From: Chlorobaculum thiosulfatiphilum
Lineage (GTDB): Bacteria; Bacteroidota; Chlorobiia; Chlorobiales; Chlorobiaceae
Direction of reading: 5' to 3'
Assembly: GCF_006265165.1 (NCBI RefSeq)
Contig: NZ_VDCH01000021.1
Span: forward strand, 1-42,753
Length of the DNA: 42,753 bases
Positions 29,056 through 40,131 of the stretch are shown here, in pieces; the first letter of the stretch is position 1, and every line of letters starts with the position of its first letter. The position numbers and the translations under genes were made by a program. The notes beneath the pieces are model-generated. The model saw only the letters and a program-made list of their open reading frames with translations, was not told where the DNA came from and did no database searches.

Positions 29056-29124
29056 GCTCCGATAGATCACTGCTTTTTCTTCTTTTTTAATTCATAACTC
29101 AGCATTCAAAATTCATCATTCGCG

Positions 29125-30570
29125 TCAGTACGCCTTCGCGAACACCACTTTTTGCGTGGCGGGGTTGCCGCTGCGGATGCAGGTTCCCGGTTCGTCCATG
29201 CTGTATTGCTGGCGGTACTCTGCGTCCATAGGCATCACCCGGATCGTGGCTTTGGTCTCCTCCTTGATCTGCGCCTCGGTTTCCGCCGTGCCGTCCCAGT
29301 GGGCGATGACAAAGCCCTTTTCCACCTTTGCCTTGAACTCCTCCCAGCTCGAAACTTCAACCGTGTTCTCCTGCCTGAACAGCAGGGCGCGGTCGTAGAG
29401 GTTCTGCTGGATGTTGTTCAGAATCTCCTCGATGTTGGCCGGGAGCGTGTCGTCGAGCAGCAGCTCGGTCTTTTCGAGCGTGTCGCGGCGGGCGGCGACG
29501 CACTTGCCCTGCTCGATGTCCCGCGGGCCGAGTTCGATCCTCACCGGGATGCCCTGCAATTCGTACTCGGCGAACTTCCAGCCGGGTGAGTTGTTCTCGC
29601 TGTCATCGACGAAGGTCGGGATGCCGTGGTGGTTCAGCGCTCTGGCGATGAACCTCGCGTGGGCGCGAACCTCGTCCTTGTTGCCCTTGAGGATCGGGAT
29701 GATCACCACCTGCCGCGTGGCGAGTTTCGGCGGCAGCACTAGACCCTTGTCGTCGGAGTGCGCCATGATGAGCGCGCCGATGAGGCGCGTCGAAACGCCC
29801 CAGCTTGTCGCCCACACATATTCGAGCACGCCTTCCTTGCTCTGGAACTGGCAGTCGAACGCCTTGGCGAAGTTCTGGCCGAGGTTGTGCGAGGTGCCCG
29901 CCTGCAACGCCTTGCCGTCCTGCATCATCGCCTCGATGCAGTAGGTGGCGTCCGCGCCGGCGAACTTCTCGCTGTCGCTCTTTTTGCCCACGATCACCGG
30001 CATCGCCATGTACTCCTCAGCGAAGGTGCGATAGACGTTGATCATGCGGATTACCTCCTCCTGCGCCTCCTCCGGCGTGGCGTGGGCGGTGTGCCCCTCC
30101 TGCCAGAGGAACTCGGTCGTCCGCAGGAACAGGCGGGTGCGCATCTCCCAGCGCACGACGTTGGCCCACTGGTTGATGAGGATCGGCAGGTCGCGGTAGG
30201 ACTGGATCCATTTTTTGTAGGACGACCAGATGATCGTCTCCGAGGTCGGGCGAACGTAGAGCTTTTCCGACAGCTCCTCGCCGCCGCCATGGGTCACCAC
30301 GGCGCACTCCGGCGCGAACCCTTCGATGTGCTCCGCCTCTTTGGCGATGAAGCTTTCAGGGATGAAGAGCGGAAAGTAGGCGTTGACGTGCCCGGTCGCC
30401 TTGAACATGCCGTCGAGCGCCGCCTGCATCTTCTCCCAGATGGCGTAGCCGTTGGGACGGATGACCATGCAGCCGCGCACGTCCGAATAGTCAGCCAGTT
30501 TGGCCGACCGGACAAGGTCGATATACCATTGTGAATAGTCCTGCTGCCTCGAAGTGATTTTGTCAGCCAC
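29125..30570 (-). CDS. proS: Prolyl-tRNA synthetase, short archaeal/eukaryal type
   Basis: The product is 481 residues from GTG 30570 ([20 protein letters not shown]). The frame is open to 31062, but the upstream part has no synthetase features. The class II catalytic core has [14 protein letters not shown] (motif 1 region), [10 protein letters not shown], and [24 protein letters not shown] (motif 2). The anticodon-binding domain has VVIIPILKG. It lacks the editing insertion of the long bacterial type, as in the Thermus-like and archaeal forms. It charges tRNA-Pro in translation. It is monocistronic by its own terminator. Confidence 0.96.
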   Translation of the reverse strand: MADKITSRQQDYSQWYIDLVRSAKLADYSDVRGCMVIRPNGYAIWEKMQAALDGMFKATGHVNAYFPLFIPESFIAKEAEHIEGFAPECAVVTHGGGEELSEKLYVRPTSETIIWSSYKKWIQSYRDLPILINQWANVVRWEMRTRLFLRTTEFLWQEGHTAHATPEEAQEEVIRMINVYRTFAEEYMAMPVIVGKKSDSEKFAGADATYCIEAMMQDGKALQAGTSHNLGQNFAKAFDCQFQSKEGVLEYVWATSWGVSTRLIGALIMAHSDDKGLVLPPKLATRQVVIIPILKGNKDEVRAHARFIARALNHHGIPTFVDDSENNSPGWKFAEYELQGIPVRIELGPRDIEQGKCVAARRDTLEKTELLLDDTLPANIEEILNNIQQNLYDRALLFRQENTVEVSSWEEFKAKVEKGFVIAHWDGTAETEAQIKEETKATIRVMPMDAEYRQQYSMDEPGTCIRSGNPATQKVVFAKAY

Positions 30571-30698
30571 GGTAATGCTTGCGATTTGATTATGGGGAAA
30601 TGCGGAGGCTGGATTCCTCCGCGCCAATGCGTTTTGTAAAAGTAATGAAATGAAAGCAGATAACATCGTTTCGGCCAAACCGGCGCGATGAGGCGGCG

Positions 30699-31439
30699 TC
30701 ACTCTTCGAACTTCTTCATCTTGTTCATGAGCTGGCGCAAGTGCTCCTTCTGCTTGCTGTCGATGGTGGTCTGGCCCGCTTCGACGCGCTGGTAGCCCGC
30801 CGGAACGCGGAAGCTCGACTCGGCAACCGGCTTCGGCGTAACTTTTTTCAGTTCCATGACATAGAGGCCATTGCCGTTCTTCTGGACGATTTTGACCGGG
30901 AATCCATCCACGCCATTCTGCCTGAGCACGCGCGAGAGCGAGGTGTTCGACAGGCGCGGATTCTGCGATTGCAGCAGCCGGAAGGTCGAGAAGTCGGCCA
31001 GCCCTTTGGTCATCCAGAGGTCGAGCGTGTCGGTGGTGCTCTGGAGCCGGACGTGCTCGCACCGGTAGCCTTTGACGGCCTCGGGGCCGATGCGCGTGAA
31101 GCGGTAGTTGCTGTCGAAATCGAGCAAGGTGGCACTCTCGGCGGCGCTTCGCAGGTTCACGACGCTCCAGCTTTTCGACTTGTGATTGACGATGGTCGCC
31201 TCGTCGGGCCTCGCGCTGCGGGTGATGACGGTCGTTCTGAGCGGTTCGGGAATCCGGTCGAGCGTCATCGCCATATCCATTTTCTGATCACGCTTGCCGA
31301 ACAGGTAGGAAATATCCGCCTTGCCGTTGGGCATGACAAGCTTCATCTCCATCGCGCCCGTGAATGCCGCGCGGGCGCTCGACGGAACGGCGAGAATCAG
31401 GAGGAGGAGGGTGGCGAGAATGTTGGGTAGTCGTTTCAT
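30699..31439 (-). CDS. Exported protein, DUF4412-like
   Basis: The product is 246 residues. The signal peptide is residues 1-24 (ending SSARA). The mature part begins [23 protein letters not shown] and continues with a mixed beta domain ([32 protein letters not shown]). This is the layout of DUF4412 and related LolA-like periplasmic proteins whose strands form an open barrel. The C-terminal quarter is Lys-rich (MNKMKKFEE). I cannot give a function. It is upstream of proS on the same strand but 128 bases away. Confidence 0.65.
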   Translation of the reverse strand: MKRLPNILATLLLLILAVPSSARAAFTGAMEMKLVMPNGKADISYLFGKRDQKMDMAMTLDRIPEPLRTTVITRSARPDEATIVNHKSKSWSVVNLRSAAESATLLDFDSNYRFTRIGPEAVKGYRCEHVRLQSTTDTLDLWMTKGLADFSTFRLLQSQNPRLSNTSLSRVLRQNGVDGFPVKIVQKNGNGLYVMELKKVTPKPVAESSFRVPAGYQRVEAGQTTIDSKQKEHLRQLMNKMKKFEE

Positions 31440-31685
31440 CGGTTGGAATCAGTTGCTGGTATTTGGCAAAATATCGCAAAAAAACGGAAGATGTTCGTTT
31501 TTCCGATTATGACGCCGTTGCGTGGAGGTTCTTGCCGGGAGCGTTGTCTTGCGGAAGAAAGGACAGCAAGGACGACAGCCAACGGAAAAGCGGGATTCTG
31601 CGATACCATGCCGCGCTGGTTCGTATGGAAAAGCGTATCTTCAATGGACATCGTGCTATAAAACCGAATCTGTCAGAGGAGCGCC

Positions 31686-31889
31686 ATGAGCACTAAATCC
31701 ATCAGTCATACAAGCCAGGACAGGCCAGCGGCTCAGCGTCATGAGAGTCCGGAGGCTCCGGTCGAGATAAAAATTCCGCAACGGATGGTGATCCTGCCGG
31801 CTATCCCGTCGAAGATTCTCAGAAATATCGTTGTGCTTGTTCTGACGGTAATAGCGCTTGTCGCCGGATGGGTTTTTTATTCTTTCTGA
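31686..31889 (+). CDS. 67-residue single-span membrane protein
   Basis: A hydrophilic N-terminus (about 1-43) is followed by one hydrophobic helix (IVVLVLTVIALVAGWVFYS, about 48-66) at the very C-terminus, a tail-anchored layout. GAGGAG lies 6 bases before the ATG, which makes translation credible despite the small size. I do not recognise the family. The gene stands alone before prmC in the same direction. Confidence 0.6.
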   Translation: MSTKSISHTSQDRPAAQRHESPEAPVEIKIPQRMVILPAIPSKILRNIVVLVLTVIALVAGWVFYSF

Positions 31890-31988
31890 CAGCGTTGATT
31901 CTCAGGCTGATTGTATCTTTCTGAATATTGTCGTACCCCCGCAAAATTCGTAAATACCCCCCCAACCCCCGTAACCAAACCAGATCCC

Positions 31989-32873
31989 ATGCCCGAAGAG
32001 AAAGTGTGGAGCGTTGTCGAGTTGCTGAAGACGACGACGGCGTTTTTTATCGACAAAAAGATCGACGAGCCTCGATTGTCGGCGGAGCTTTTGCTTGGGC
32101 GGGTGCTGGGGTTGCAACGGCTTCAGCTCTATCTTGATCATGAGCGGCCCGTGACGCCGTCGGAGCTGGTGGCGTTTCGGGCGGCTTGCCGGGAGCGGAT
32201 GCAGGGCAGGCCGGTGCAGTATATCGCGGGAGAAGCGTTTTTTTACGGCTACCGCTTTTTCGTCGATGAGCGGGTGCTGATTCCGCGCCCGGAGACTGAG
32301 CTTGTGCTCGAACATGCGATGGAGCGGCTCGCGGCGAGCGGCCTTGCGTCGGCGCAATCGCCGTCGATTCTCGACATCGGCACCGGCAGCGGCAGCATCG
32401 CCATCACGCTCGCGCTGCGGCTGCCCGGCGCTCGCCTCACCGCCGCCGACGTCTCCGCCGCTGCGCTCAACGTGGCCCGCTGCAATGCCGATGCGCATGG
32501 CGTGAGCGAGCGCATCACCTTCGTCGAGGCCGACGCGCTCGATTCGTCGTTTGCCGAAAAGGTCGGCGGGTCGTTCGACCTGGTCATTTCCAATCCGCCC
32601 TACATTCCCGAAGCGGAGTGGGCTACGTTGCAGGAGGAGGTCAAGCGCTACGAGCCGAAGCTCGCGCTGGTCGCGCCCGTCGGATTCGAGTATTACGAGC
32701 GCATCGTCGCTGCCGCTCCGGCGCTGCTTGGCAAGGGCGGCGTGCTCTGCTTCGAGCTTCACGCCGACGGCGCGGCGGGGGTCAGGGCGTTGCTCGGTTC
32801 CGGCTTTGGCGGCATCGAGGTGATGCAGGATTACAACAAGCTCGACCGAGCGCTTTCGTGCATTTCGGCGTGA
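31989..32873 (+). CDS. prmC: Peptide chain release factor N5-glutamine methyltransferase
   Basis: The product is 294 residues. It methylates the Gln of the GGQ motif of RF1 and RF2. The N-terminal helical domain occupies about 1-80. The SAM-binding domain has ILDIGTGSGSIAITLAL (about 123-140), and the catalytic NPPY is in VISNPPYIPEAE (about 201). The RPETE motif (about 100) is also present. Start 31989 is chosen because the upstream part of the frame is Pro/Thr-rich and crosses C-tracts. An unusual C7-AA-C5 tract lies directly before it. Confidence 0.95.
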   Translation: MPEEKVWSVVELLKTTTAFFIDKKIDEPRLSAELLLGRVLGLQRLQLYLDHERPVTPSELVAFRAACRERMQGRPVQYIAGEAFFYGYRFFVDERVLIPRPETELVLEHAMERLAASGLASAQSPSILDIGTGSGSIAITLALRLPGARLTAADVSAAALNVARCNADAHGVSERITFVEADALDSSFAEKVGGSFDLVISNPPYIPEAEWATLQEEVKRYEPKLALVAPVGFEYYERIVAAAPALLGKGGVLCFELHADGAAGVRALLGSGFGGIEVMQDYNKLDRALSCISA

Positions 32874-33039
32874 ACCCTCGCGGTTTATTCAAAGTTAAAT
32901 TTCTGTATATTGCTTGCCGTCGTGGCTACGGTTCTCGAGGCAACTATCGGGGTACTCTCGTTGTTCATGAATGTCGGCCCCGAATGGTCTTGCCGCGCCG
33001 ATCCGCGCGAAATCAGTTTCAAGTACAGGCAGTTACCAG

Positions 33040-34104
33040 ATGATCTATCGTGATTTGAGCCTGCGTGAACGTCAGGTTCTCGGTATTATCATACAGTCCT
33101 ATGTCGTCTCGGCGATGCCGGTCGGCTCGCGCACCATTGCGCGGAACTACAATCTCGGCCTGTCGGACGCGACCATTCGTAACGTCATGGCCGATCTGGA
33201 GGCGGACGGCTTCATAAGCCAGCCGCACACCTCCGCCGGACGGGTGCCGACCGACAAGGGGTATCGCTACTACGTCGATCTCATCATGAACGTCAGCCGT
33301 ATCGACGACGAGGAGAAGCGGATGATCGACGACCGGTTCAGTGCTCGCGGCTCGGAGCTGAAGGGCACCTCCGCCGAGGTGCTGGGCGCGGCGGCGCGGG
33401 TGCTCGGCAGCATCTCCCGGCAGCTCGCCGTGGTGCTGCCGCCGAGGCTCTCCAACGCGGTCTTCGAGCGGCTCGACATCGTGCAGCTCGCCTCGTCGCG
33501 GATCATGGTGGTCATCGCCATCCAGTCGCTCTTCGTCAAGACCATCGTCATGGAGCTGAGCGCTGAAATTTCGCGCCAGAAGATCGACGCCGTGGTCAAC
33601 GTGCTCAACGAACGTCTGTCGGGACTGACGCTCGAAGAGATTCGCAGCACCATCGGCAAGCGCCTGTCGGACTTCAAGGGCGGCGAAGGGCTGATGAACA
33701 GCATCGTCAGTTCAGCCGACACGCTCTTCGACGAATCGTCGATTCTCGAACGGCTTTACGTTTCGGGTACCGGGAACATCGTCGATCAGCCGGAGTTCAA
33801 GCAGCCGGAGCGGGTGCGCGACATTATCACCATGATCGAGGACAAGTTCGGCATGGCAAGGCTCGTCGATAACGCCGCGCCATCGGCGCTGCGGCAGGGG
33901 CGCGAGGTGGCCATCAGCATCGGCACCGAAAACCGCACGGGCAACGCCGCCGACCTGACCATCGTCTCCTCGCCCTACTACGCGGGCAAGATGATCGGCA
34001 GGGTCGGCGTCATGGGGCCGAAGCGGATGGATTACGAACATGCCGTGCGCGTGGTGAACTACATGGCGGGCTGCCTGTCGGAGGCGCTCTCCGGAAATAA
34101 TTAA
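33040..34104 (+). CDS. hrcA: Heat-inducible transcription repressor HrcA
   Basis: The product is 354 residues. It represses heat-shock chaperone genes by binding CIRCE. The N-terminal winged helix contains [25 protein letters not shown] and [34 protein letters not shown] (split over about 10-75). The GAF-like domain and dimerisation insert follow. Start 33040 ([10 protein letters not shown]) matches the family. It is first in the order hrcA-grpE-dnaJ. I see no clear CIRCE inverted repeat in the 167 bases upstream. Confidence 0.96.
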   Translation: MIYRDLSLRERQVLGIIIQSYVVSAMPVGSRTIARNYNLGLSDATIRNVMADLEADGFISQPHTSAGRVPTDKGYRYYVDLIMNVSRIDDEEKRMIDDRFSARGSELKGTSAEVLGAAARVLGSISRQLAVVLPPRLSNAVFERLDIVQLASSRIMVVIAIQSLFVKTIVMELSAEISRQKIDAVVNVLNERLSGLTLEEIRSTIGKRLSDFKGGEGLMNSIVSSADTLFDESSILERLYVSGTGNIVDQPEFKQPERVRDIITMIEDKFGMARLVDNAAPSALRQGREVAISIGTENRTGNAADLTIVSSPYYAGKMIGRVGVMGPKRMDYEHAVRVVNYMAGCLSEALSGNN

Positions 34105-34127
34105 TTATCAATACTTTAGCTGCAATC

Positions 34128-34706
34128 ATGACCAGAAAGCACCACAAGGAACAGGAAGAGATACCGGAGACGATCAACACCGAGGCGGCTGAAACGGCTG
34201 CCGACGAGACGGCAGCGATTCCGGCGGCGACCGAGGCCGACATGGAGGCTGAAATCGCGGCTCGCGATGCAGAGATTCAGAAGCTTCGCGAAGAGGTGAT
34301 GCGCCGCGCCGCCGAGTTCGAGAACTTCCGGAAGCAGAAGGAGCGCGAAGCTGCGCTGTCGGGCACACGGATGCTGGAGAACACGGTGCGCGACCTGTTG
34401 CCGCTGATCGACGACCTGAAGCGCCTCATGAGTCACATCCCCGCCGAAATGCAGGAGATGGCCGAGGCCAAACCCTTCATCGAGGGCGTGGAGCTGATCC
34501 GCAAGAACTTCATGTCGCTGCTCGAAAATAAGGGTGTCCAGGAGATCGAGGCCAAAGGCAAAGTGCTCGATGTCAATTTCCATGAAGCGATCACGCAGAT
34601 CGACGCGCCGGGCGCGGAGCCGGACACCATCGTCGAGGAGTACCAGACCGGCTACACGCTTGGCGACAGGGTGATTCGTCACGCCAAGGTGATCGTCGCC
34701 CGATAA
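34128..34706 (+). CDS. grpE: Nucleotide exchange factor GrpE
   Basis: The product is 192 residues. It releases ADP from DnaK. An acidic, Ala/Glu-rich N-terminus (1-45) leads into the long dimeric coiled coil (about 42-90: [34 protein letters not shown]). The C-terminal beta domain ends in [20 protein letters not shown], the family hallmark. It lies 23 bases after hrcA and 37 before dnaJ in one operon. Confidence 0.97.
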   Translation: MTRKHHKEQEEIPETINTEAAETAADETAAIPAATEADMEAEIAARDAEIQKLREEVMRRAAEFENFRKQKEREAALSGTRMLENTVRDLLPLIDDLKRLMSHIPAEMQEMAEAKPFIEGVELIRKNFMSLLENKGVQEIEAKGKVLDVNFHEAITQIDAPGAEPDTIVEEYQTGYTLGDRVIRHAKVIVAR

Positions 34707-34743
34707 CTATCAGGTTCAGATATAAATAGCGAGAGCATACACG

Positions 34744-35955
34744 ATGAAAAGAGATTACTATGAAGTTCTTGGCGTCAGCCGTTCGGCGGACAAGGACGAA
34801 ATAAAGAAGGCCTACCGCAAGCTGGCCCTGAAATATCACCCGGACAAGAATCCCGACAACAAGGATGCCGAGGAGAAGTTCAAGGAGGCCAACGAGGCGT
34901 ACGAAGTGCTGAGCAACGACGACAAGCGCCGCCGCTACGACCAGTTCGGTCACGCGGGAGTCGGCTCGTCGGCGGCATCGGGCGGCGGCCCCGGCGGCGC
35001 GGGATATGGCGATATCAACGATATTTTCAGCGCCTTCAACGACATGTTCGGCGGCGGTGGCGGCCGCGCGAGAAGCGGCGGATCGCCGTTCGGTGGATTC
35101 GAGGATGTCTTCGGCGGCGGCTTTTCCGGCGGTGGCGGCGGACGCAGACGCTCGGCGGGCATTCACGGTACCGACCTGAAGATACGGCTCAAGCTCACGC
35201 TCGAAGAGATTGCCAAGGGGGTCGAGAAGACGCTCAAGATCAAGAAGCAGGTTACCTGTCAGGAGTGCAACGGCAGCGGCTCGAAGAGCGGCAAGACCGA
35301 GACCTGTCCGACCTGCCACGGCAGCGGCGAGGTTCGCCAGGCCACCAAGACCATGTTCGGCCAGTTCGTCAACGTCGCCGTCTGCCCGACCTGCGGCGGC
35401 GAGGGGCACGTCGTCAAGGATCGCTGCACCTCTTGCTACGGCGAAGGGATCAAGCAGGGAGAGACGACCGTCAAAATCACCGTGCCGGCGGGCGTGCAGG
35501 ATGGAAACTACCTGACGCTTCAGGGGCAGGGCAACGCGGGGCCGAGGGGTGGAGCGTCCGGCGACCTGATCGTGGTGATCGAGGAGAAGCCGCACGAGCA
35601 GTTCAAGCGCAACGGCGACGACATCATTTACGATCTCCCGGTCGGATTCCCCGACCTTGTCATGGGCACCAAAATCGACGTGCCGACGCTCGAAGGCCAC
35701 GTCAAGCTGACCGTTCCGGCGGGCACCCAGCCGAACACCATGCTGCGTATCGTCGGCAAGGGCATCGGCCACCTGCGGGGCGGCGGCAGCGGCGACCTGT
35801 ACGTCAGGGTCAACGTCTTCGTGCCGAAGGATGTCAGCGGCAAGGATCGCGACCTGTTGAAGGAGTTGAAAAAATCCTCGGACATCTGCCCGAATCATGG
35901 CGATGAAAACCATGAAAAGAGCATTTTCGAGAAGGCGAAGGATATTTTCAGTTGA
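34744..35955 (+). CDS. dnaJ: Chaperone DnaJ
   Basis: The product is 403 residues. The J domain is at 1-70 with the HPD motif in [11 protein letters not shown] Gly/Phe-rich region occupies about 72-140. The four zinc-binding CxxCxGxG-type repeats run from about 171 to 228 ([32 protein letters not shown]). A C-terminal substrate-binding domain follows. It is last in the hrcA-grpE-dnaJ operon, with the terminator at 35989. dnaK is not in the window. Confidence 0.98.
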   Translation: MKRDYYEVLGVSRSADKDEIKKAYRKLALKYHPDKNPDNKDAEEKFKEANEAYEVLSNDDKRRRYDQFGHAGVGSSAASGGGPGGAGYGDINDIFSAFNDMFGGGGGRARSGGSPFGGFEDVFGGGFSGGGGGRRRSAGIHGTDLKIRLKLTLEEIAKGVEKTLKIKKQVTCQECNGSGSKSGKTETCPTCHGSGEVRQATKTMFGQFVNVAVCPTCGGEGHVVKDRCTSCYGEGIKQGETTVKITVPAGVQDGNYLTLQGQGNAGPRGGASGDLIVVIEEKPHEQFKRNGDDIIYDLPVGFPDLVMGTKIDVPTLEGHVKLTVPAGTQPNTMLRIVGKGIGHLRGGGSGDLYVRVNVFVPKDVSGKDRDLLKELKKSSDICPNHGDENHEKSIFEKAKDIFS

Positions 35956-35988
35956 GGCGTTTCCGTCGCCACGGAGAGCATAGAAACG

Positions 35989-36020
35989 AAAAAGCCGTCA
36001 CATTGCGTTGACGGCTTTTT
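35989..36020. terminator. Bidirectional terminator after dnaJ
   Basis: AAAAAGCCGTCA pairs with TGACGGCTTTTT around CATTGCGT. It serves dnaJ and, on the other strand, the flavodoxin-PCP_red gene. Confidence 0.9.
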
Positions 36021-36044
36021 CCGTTTTTATCAACGATTTCAGTC

Positions 36045-36707
36045 TCACATGCCCATCGAGCTGGAGCGGGCCACATCGAGCACTTCGGGCGTGATACAGG
36101 TGATGCCGTTCTTTTCGGCATAGACAGAGAGCGCGGCCTTGATTTTGTCGGCGAAGAACGGAGGCATCTGGCCGATGATTTCGAGCGCTTCGCTGCTCCA
36201 CTGAAGCTTTTCGGTGCGGAAGCCGGTGCGAGGCCTGCTCGACCGGCGGAATCCCTCGTCGATCTCATCGACGAAGTCGGCGATAATCTCCTCGTCGTCG
36301 ATCTGATGCGGGGCGATCACCTTTTCGGCGAGAATCCGGTTGCGAATCAGATGAATCTTGAGCTGCGGCAGGTAGAGCGTCTGGGCCATCGGCTCCGGGC
36401 TTCCGCAGGTCACGAAAAGGGCGATGTTCTTGTTGCGCAGGTAGCGCTTGAGGTTGCTCTGCACCAGCGCCCCGAGCAACTGGGAAGATACAACCAGGTA
36501 ATAGACCGGAGCGCCGAGAATCACCACATCGAATTCGCTGACGAAGCTGTAGTCGGCGGTTGCCTTGCAGCGGGCTTTTTCGACGTAGGCTCCGGTTTCG
36601 GCGAGCTGCTGGCCAATCGAGTCGATCAGTCTGTCGGTCGATCCGCCGGTGGAGCGGCTGTCATAGAGGATGATGGCTCTCATCTGGCGTTCGTTGTCGG
36701 TCGTCAT
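36045..36707 (-). CDS. Flavodoxin-like protein fused to a PCP_red domain
   Basis: The product is 220 residues. Residues 9-150 look like a flavodoxin fold: AIILYDSRSTGGSTDRLID gives the first strand and a phosphate-loop-like turn, then ILGAPVYYL and LFVTCGSPEPMA. The C-terminal 168-215 segment (LQWSSEALEIIGQMPPFFAD... ITPEVLDVAR) closely follows the PCP_red domain known from the C-terminus of light-independent protochlorophyllide reductase subunit B. The phosphate loop is not the standard T-x-T-G-x-T, so FMN binding is likely but unproven. The start may be 36707 or the Met at 36683. It is 18 bases after its paralogue. Roles in redox or chlorophyll metabolism are inference. Confidence 0.75.
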   Translation of the reverse strand: MTTDNERQMRAIILYDSRSTGGSTDRLIDSIGQQLAETGAYVEKARCKATADYSFVSEFDVVILGAPVYYLVVSSQLLGALVQSNLKRYLRNKNIALFVTCGSPEPMAQTLYLPQLKIHLIRNRILAEKVIAPHQIDDEEIIADFVDEIDEGFRRSSRPRTGFRTEKLQWSSEALEIIGQMPPFFADKIKAALSVYAEKNGITCITPEVLDVARSSSMGM

Positions 36708-36725
36708 AGAATAGGTTTTGTTGAA

Positions 36726-37199
36726 TCAGTTGGCCTTGCCGTAGGCATCGAGTATGTTCTGAGTGAACTCCGCAATTGCTTTCGGATCGCTGGTCTCTGC
36801 GGGCGAGAACGCTTTTTCGGCAAGGATCACCGGGTTGTCGAGATTCATCTTGAGTTGCGGCAGATAGAGGAAATGCGCCATCGGTTCGGGGCTGCCGCAG
36901 ATGACGAACAGCGCCACTTTTTTGCCTTTGAGCGTGGCTCTCAGGTTGGTCTGCGCGAGCGCGCCACTGAGCTTCGAGGCGACGAGCAGGTAATAGATCG
37001 GCGCGCCGAGAAGCACGAGGTCGAACTCCTCGACGAAGCGGTAATCCGCATTGAGCTTGCAGCGGGCTTTTTCAACATACGCTCCGGCCTCGGCAAGATT
37101 TTTACCGATAGCATCGATCAACCTGTCGGCTGAACCGCCGACGGACATGCTGTCATAGAGGATAATGGCCTTTTTCGGCTTGTCGAAAGTGCTGGTCAT
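36726..37199 (-). CDS. Flavodoxin-like protein, paralogue of the next gene
   Basis: The product is about 157 residues. It shares KAIILYDSMSVGGSADRLID, YVEKARCKLNADYRFVEEFD, LGAPIYYLLVASKL and CGSPEPMAHFLYLPQLK with the product of 36045-36707, so the two are a tandem duplication. It lacks the PCP_red tail. Start 37199 (MTSTFDKPKK) is preferred. The frame opens at TTG 37244 with no ribosome-binding site. The conserved Cys in ARCK and in CGSPEPM are shared by both copies and could be redox-active. The electron partner is unknown. Confidence 0.75.
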   Translation of the reverse strand: MTSTFDKPKKAIILYDSMSVGGSADRLIDAIGKNLAEAGAYVEKARCKLNADYRFVEEFDLVLLGAPIYYLLVASKLSGALAQTNLRATLKGKKVALFVICGSPEPMAHFLYLPQLKMNLDNPVILAEKAFSPAETSDPKAIAEFTQNILDAYGKAN

Positions 37200-37326
37200 C
37201 GGCGTGAACTTTAAGGTTTTGCCTGCCTCTGAAATGTAGCTCAATAATAAGACATTACTCTTTCACGGCAAAATTTGGAGTGAGGCGGGGGGGGGAGAGC
37301 AAGCCGGTCCGTCGTTCCTCGTATAG

Positions 37327-37380
37327 TCCTATGAGACCTATACGACCTATAAGTCCTACAGGTCTCATAAGTCCCATAAG
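37327..37380. repeat. 9-bp-periodic CCTATAAG-like array
   Basis: Six consecutive 9-mers at 37327, 37336, 37345, 37354, 37363 and 37372 read TCCTATGAG, ACCTATACG, ACCTATAAG, TCCTACAGG, TCTCATAAG and TCCCATAAG. The array is bracketed by a G9 tract (37287-37295) and a C9 tract (37401-37409). It lies in the gap between gap and the flavodoxin gene. Confidence 0.8.
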
Positions 37381-37410
37381 AAAAATGCCCCGCACACTCA
37401 CCCCCCCCCA

Positions 37411-37446
37411 ACGCAAAAGGGCCGCCTTTTCGGGCAGCCCTTTTTG
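37411..37446. terminator. Terminator after gap
   Basis: The stem AAGGGCCGCC / GGCAGCCCTT (one mismatch) around TTTTCG lies about 25 bases past the gap stop on the minus strand, with TTTT after it. A T5 run follows on the other strand too. Confidence 0.7.
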
Positions 37447-37469
37447 CAAAATTTCCGCGGAACCGGAAC

Positions 37470-38495
<1,026 letters not shown>

Positions 38496-38605
38496 TTAAC
38501 GGATGATGATTACTCTGTTTCGGATCGTGACAGCGTGATAAACCGGTCATTCGCTGTCCATGAAAGGCTACAAGATAGAAAAATAGACTATCGCCGGAGA
38601 ACTCT

Positions 38606-40030
38606 TCATGATTTTTTTTCAAATCTTTCGGCCAGTCGCTCTTTCAGGCCGCTGAAACTGCCGTTGCTCAGGAGCACGATGACGTCGCCGGGCTGCCGTT
38701 CAGCCTCGATGAAGCGGACAATGTCTTCCGGATACTCTTCGCCGCCCGCTGCAAAAACGCGCTTGCCCGTTGCCTCCAGCTCCCGGCACAAGAGCGCCGC
38801 GTCGAGCCGCTCCTCCGAGGCGTAGCGCTCTGGGCGGTTCACCTTGCCGAGCACCACCACCGCTGCGCCGCTGAAGCACTCCGAAAGCTCGCGCTGGAAG
38901 ATGTTGCGGCTCGTGGTGTTCGAGCGCGGCTCGAAGCAGGCCACGATGCGCCTGCCGGCATAGCGCTCCGCAATCGCGCCGAGCGTGAGGCGGATGGCCG
39001 TCGGGTGATGCGCGAAATCCTCGATGAGCGTGAGGCCGCCCGCGAACTCGCCCACCAGCTCCATGCGGCGCTTCGGGCGCTTGAACGAAGCGAGGCCGCG
39101 CGTGACCGACTCGAAGCTCACGCCCGCGCGAATTGCCGCCGCCGTCGCCGCCAGCGCGTTCATCACGTTGTAATCGCCAAACAGCGGCACCCGCACTCGT
39201 CCGATCGCGTCGCCGTCGTGCACGATCGTGAATGACGTATAATCCGCGTCCGACGTAATATCCGCCGCCGTCCACTCCGCGTTGCCGTTCAGGCCGAAGG
39301 TTTCGACGCGGCAGAAGGCTTTCGCGGCGACCTCCATCGAATTCGGGTCGTCGCCGTTGACGATCAGCAAGCCGCTCGACGGCACGAGGTTCACCAGCAG
39401 GCGGAAGCTCTTTTTGATCTCGTCGAGCGAGTCGAAGATGTCGGCGTGGTCGAACTCGACGTTGTTGATGATGGCGATGTCGGGGCGGTAGAGCAGGAAC
39501 TTGCTGCGCTTGTCGAAAAAGGCCGAGTCGTACTCGTCCCCCTCGGTCACGAAAAAGCCCGGCTCGGAGAGGCCCGACGGGCGGCAGCCGTCGCCGAAGT
39601 TCTCCGGGATGCCGCCGATGAGGAAGCCCGGCAACAGGCCGCCCGCTTCGAGCAGCCACGCGGCCAGCGAGGTGGTCGTCGTCTTGCCGTGTGTGCCCGC
39701 CACCACGATCGAGGTGTGGCGGCCAATCAGCTCGCGGCGCACCAGCTCCGGCATTGAGACCAGCTCCATGCGCTGGTCGAGCGCGTACTCCAGGTCGGGA
39801 TTGCCCCTGCTGATCGCGTTGCCCACAACCACCAGGTCGGGCGATGCGCTTTTGAGGTTCTCCGCCGAGAAGTTGTTGAAATAGCGGATGTTATGGTTTT
39901 CCAGGTAGGTGCTCATCGGAGGATAGAGCTGCGTGTCCGAGCCGGTGACGGCGTGGCCCATGTGCGAGAGCGCCACGGCCACCGAAGCCATTGCCGAACC
40001 GCCGATGCCGATGAAGTAGATGGAACTCAT
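38606..40030 (-). CDS. mpl: UDP-N-acetylmuramate:L-Ala-gamma-D-Glu-meso-DAP ligase
   Basis: The product is 474 residues, a Mur ligase that reattaches the recycled tripeptide to UDP-MurNAc. Start 40030 (MSSIYFIGIGGSAMAS) gives the N-terminal Rossmann motif at once. The longer frame to 40114 is not used. ATP loop VVAGTHGKTTTTSLAAW is at about residue 108. VTEGDEYDSAFFDKRSKFLLYRP is the Mpl-type variant of the Mur central motif and separates it from MurC. FAHHPTAIRLTL is at about 345. It is divergent from the aminotransferase gene. Confidence 0.93.
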   Translation of the reverse strand: MSSIYFIGIGGSAMASVAVALSHMGHAVTGSDTQLYPPMSTYLENHNIRYFNNFSAENLKSASPDLVVVGNAISRGNPDLEYALDQRMELVSMPELVRRELIGRHTSIVVAGTHGKTTTTSLAAWLLEAGGLLPGFLIGGIPENFGDGCRPSGLSEPGFFVTEGDEYDSAFFDKRSKFLLYRPDIAIINNVEFDHADIFDSLDEIKKSFRLLVNLVPSSGLLIVNGDDPNSMEVAAKAFCRVETFGLNGNAEWTAADITSDADYTSFTIVHDGDAIGRVRVPLFGDYNVMNALAATAAAIRAGVSFESVTRGLASFKRPKRRMELVGEFAGGLTLIEDFAHHPTAIRLTLGAIAERYAGRRIVACFEPRSNTTSRNIFQRELSECFSGAAVVVLGKVNRPERYASEERLDAALLCRELEATGKRVFAAGGEEYPEDIVRFIEAERQPGDVIVLLSNGSFSGLKERLAERFEKKS

Positions 40031-40131
40031 GGTTGGTAAAAAGTGTGGGATTGGTTGGAAATCCTCTTTCTCGATTTCGATGAATAATAGTAAGCAAAAT
40101 CGGCACTTGGGCAAAACACGTCGCGATCTGT

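Noticed and set aside
29125-31062. 645-codon frame as a longer prolyl-tRNA synthetase
   Set aside because: The first 160 or so codons are out-of-frame reading of the DUF4412-like gene and spacer. The family start is GTG 30570.
32874-33039. CIRCE operator before hrcA
   Set aside because: No TTAGCACTC / GAGTGCTAA pair is present. GGTACTCTCGTT is only a chance partial resemblance.
37327-37380. CRISPR array
   Set aside because: Units are 9 bp with no spacers and no cas genes nearby.
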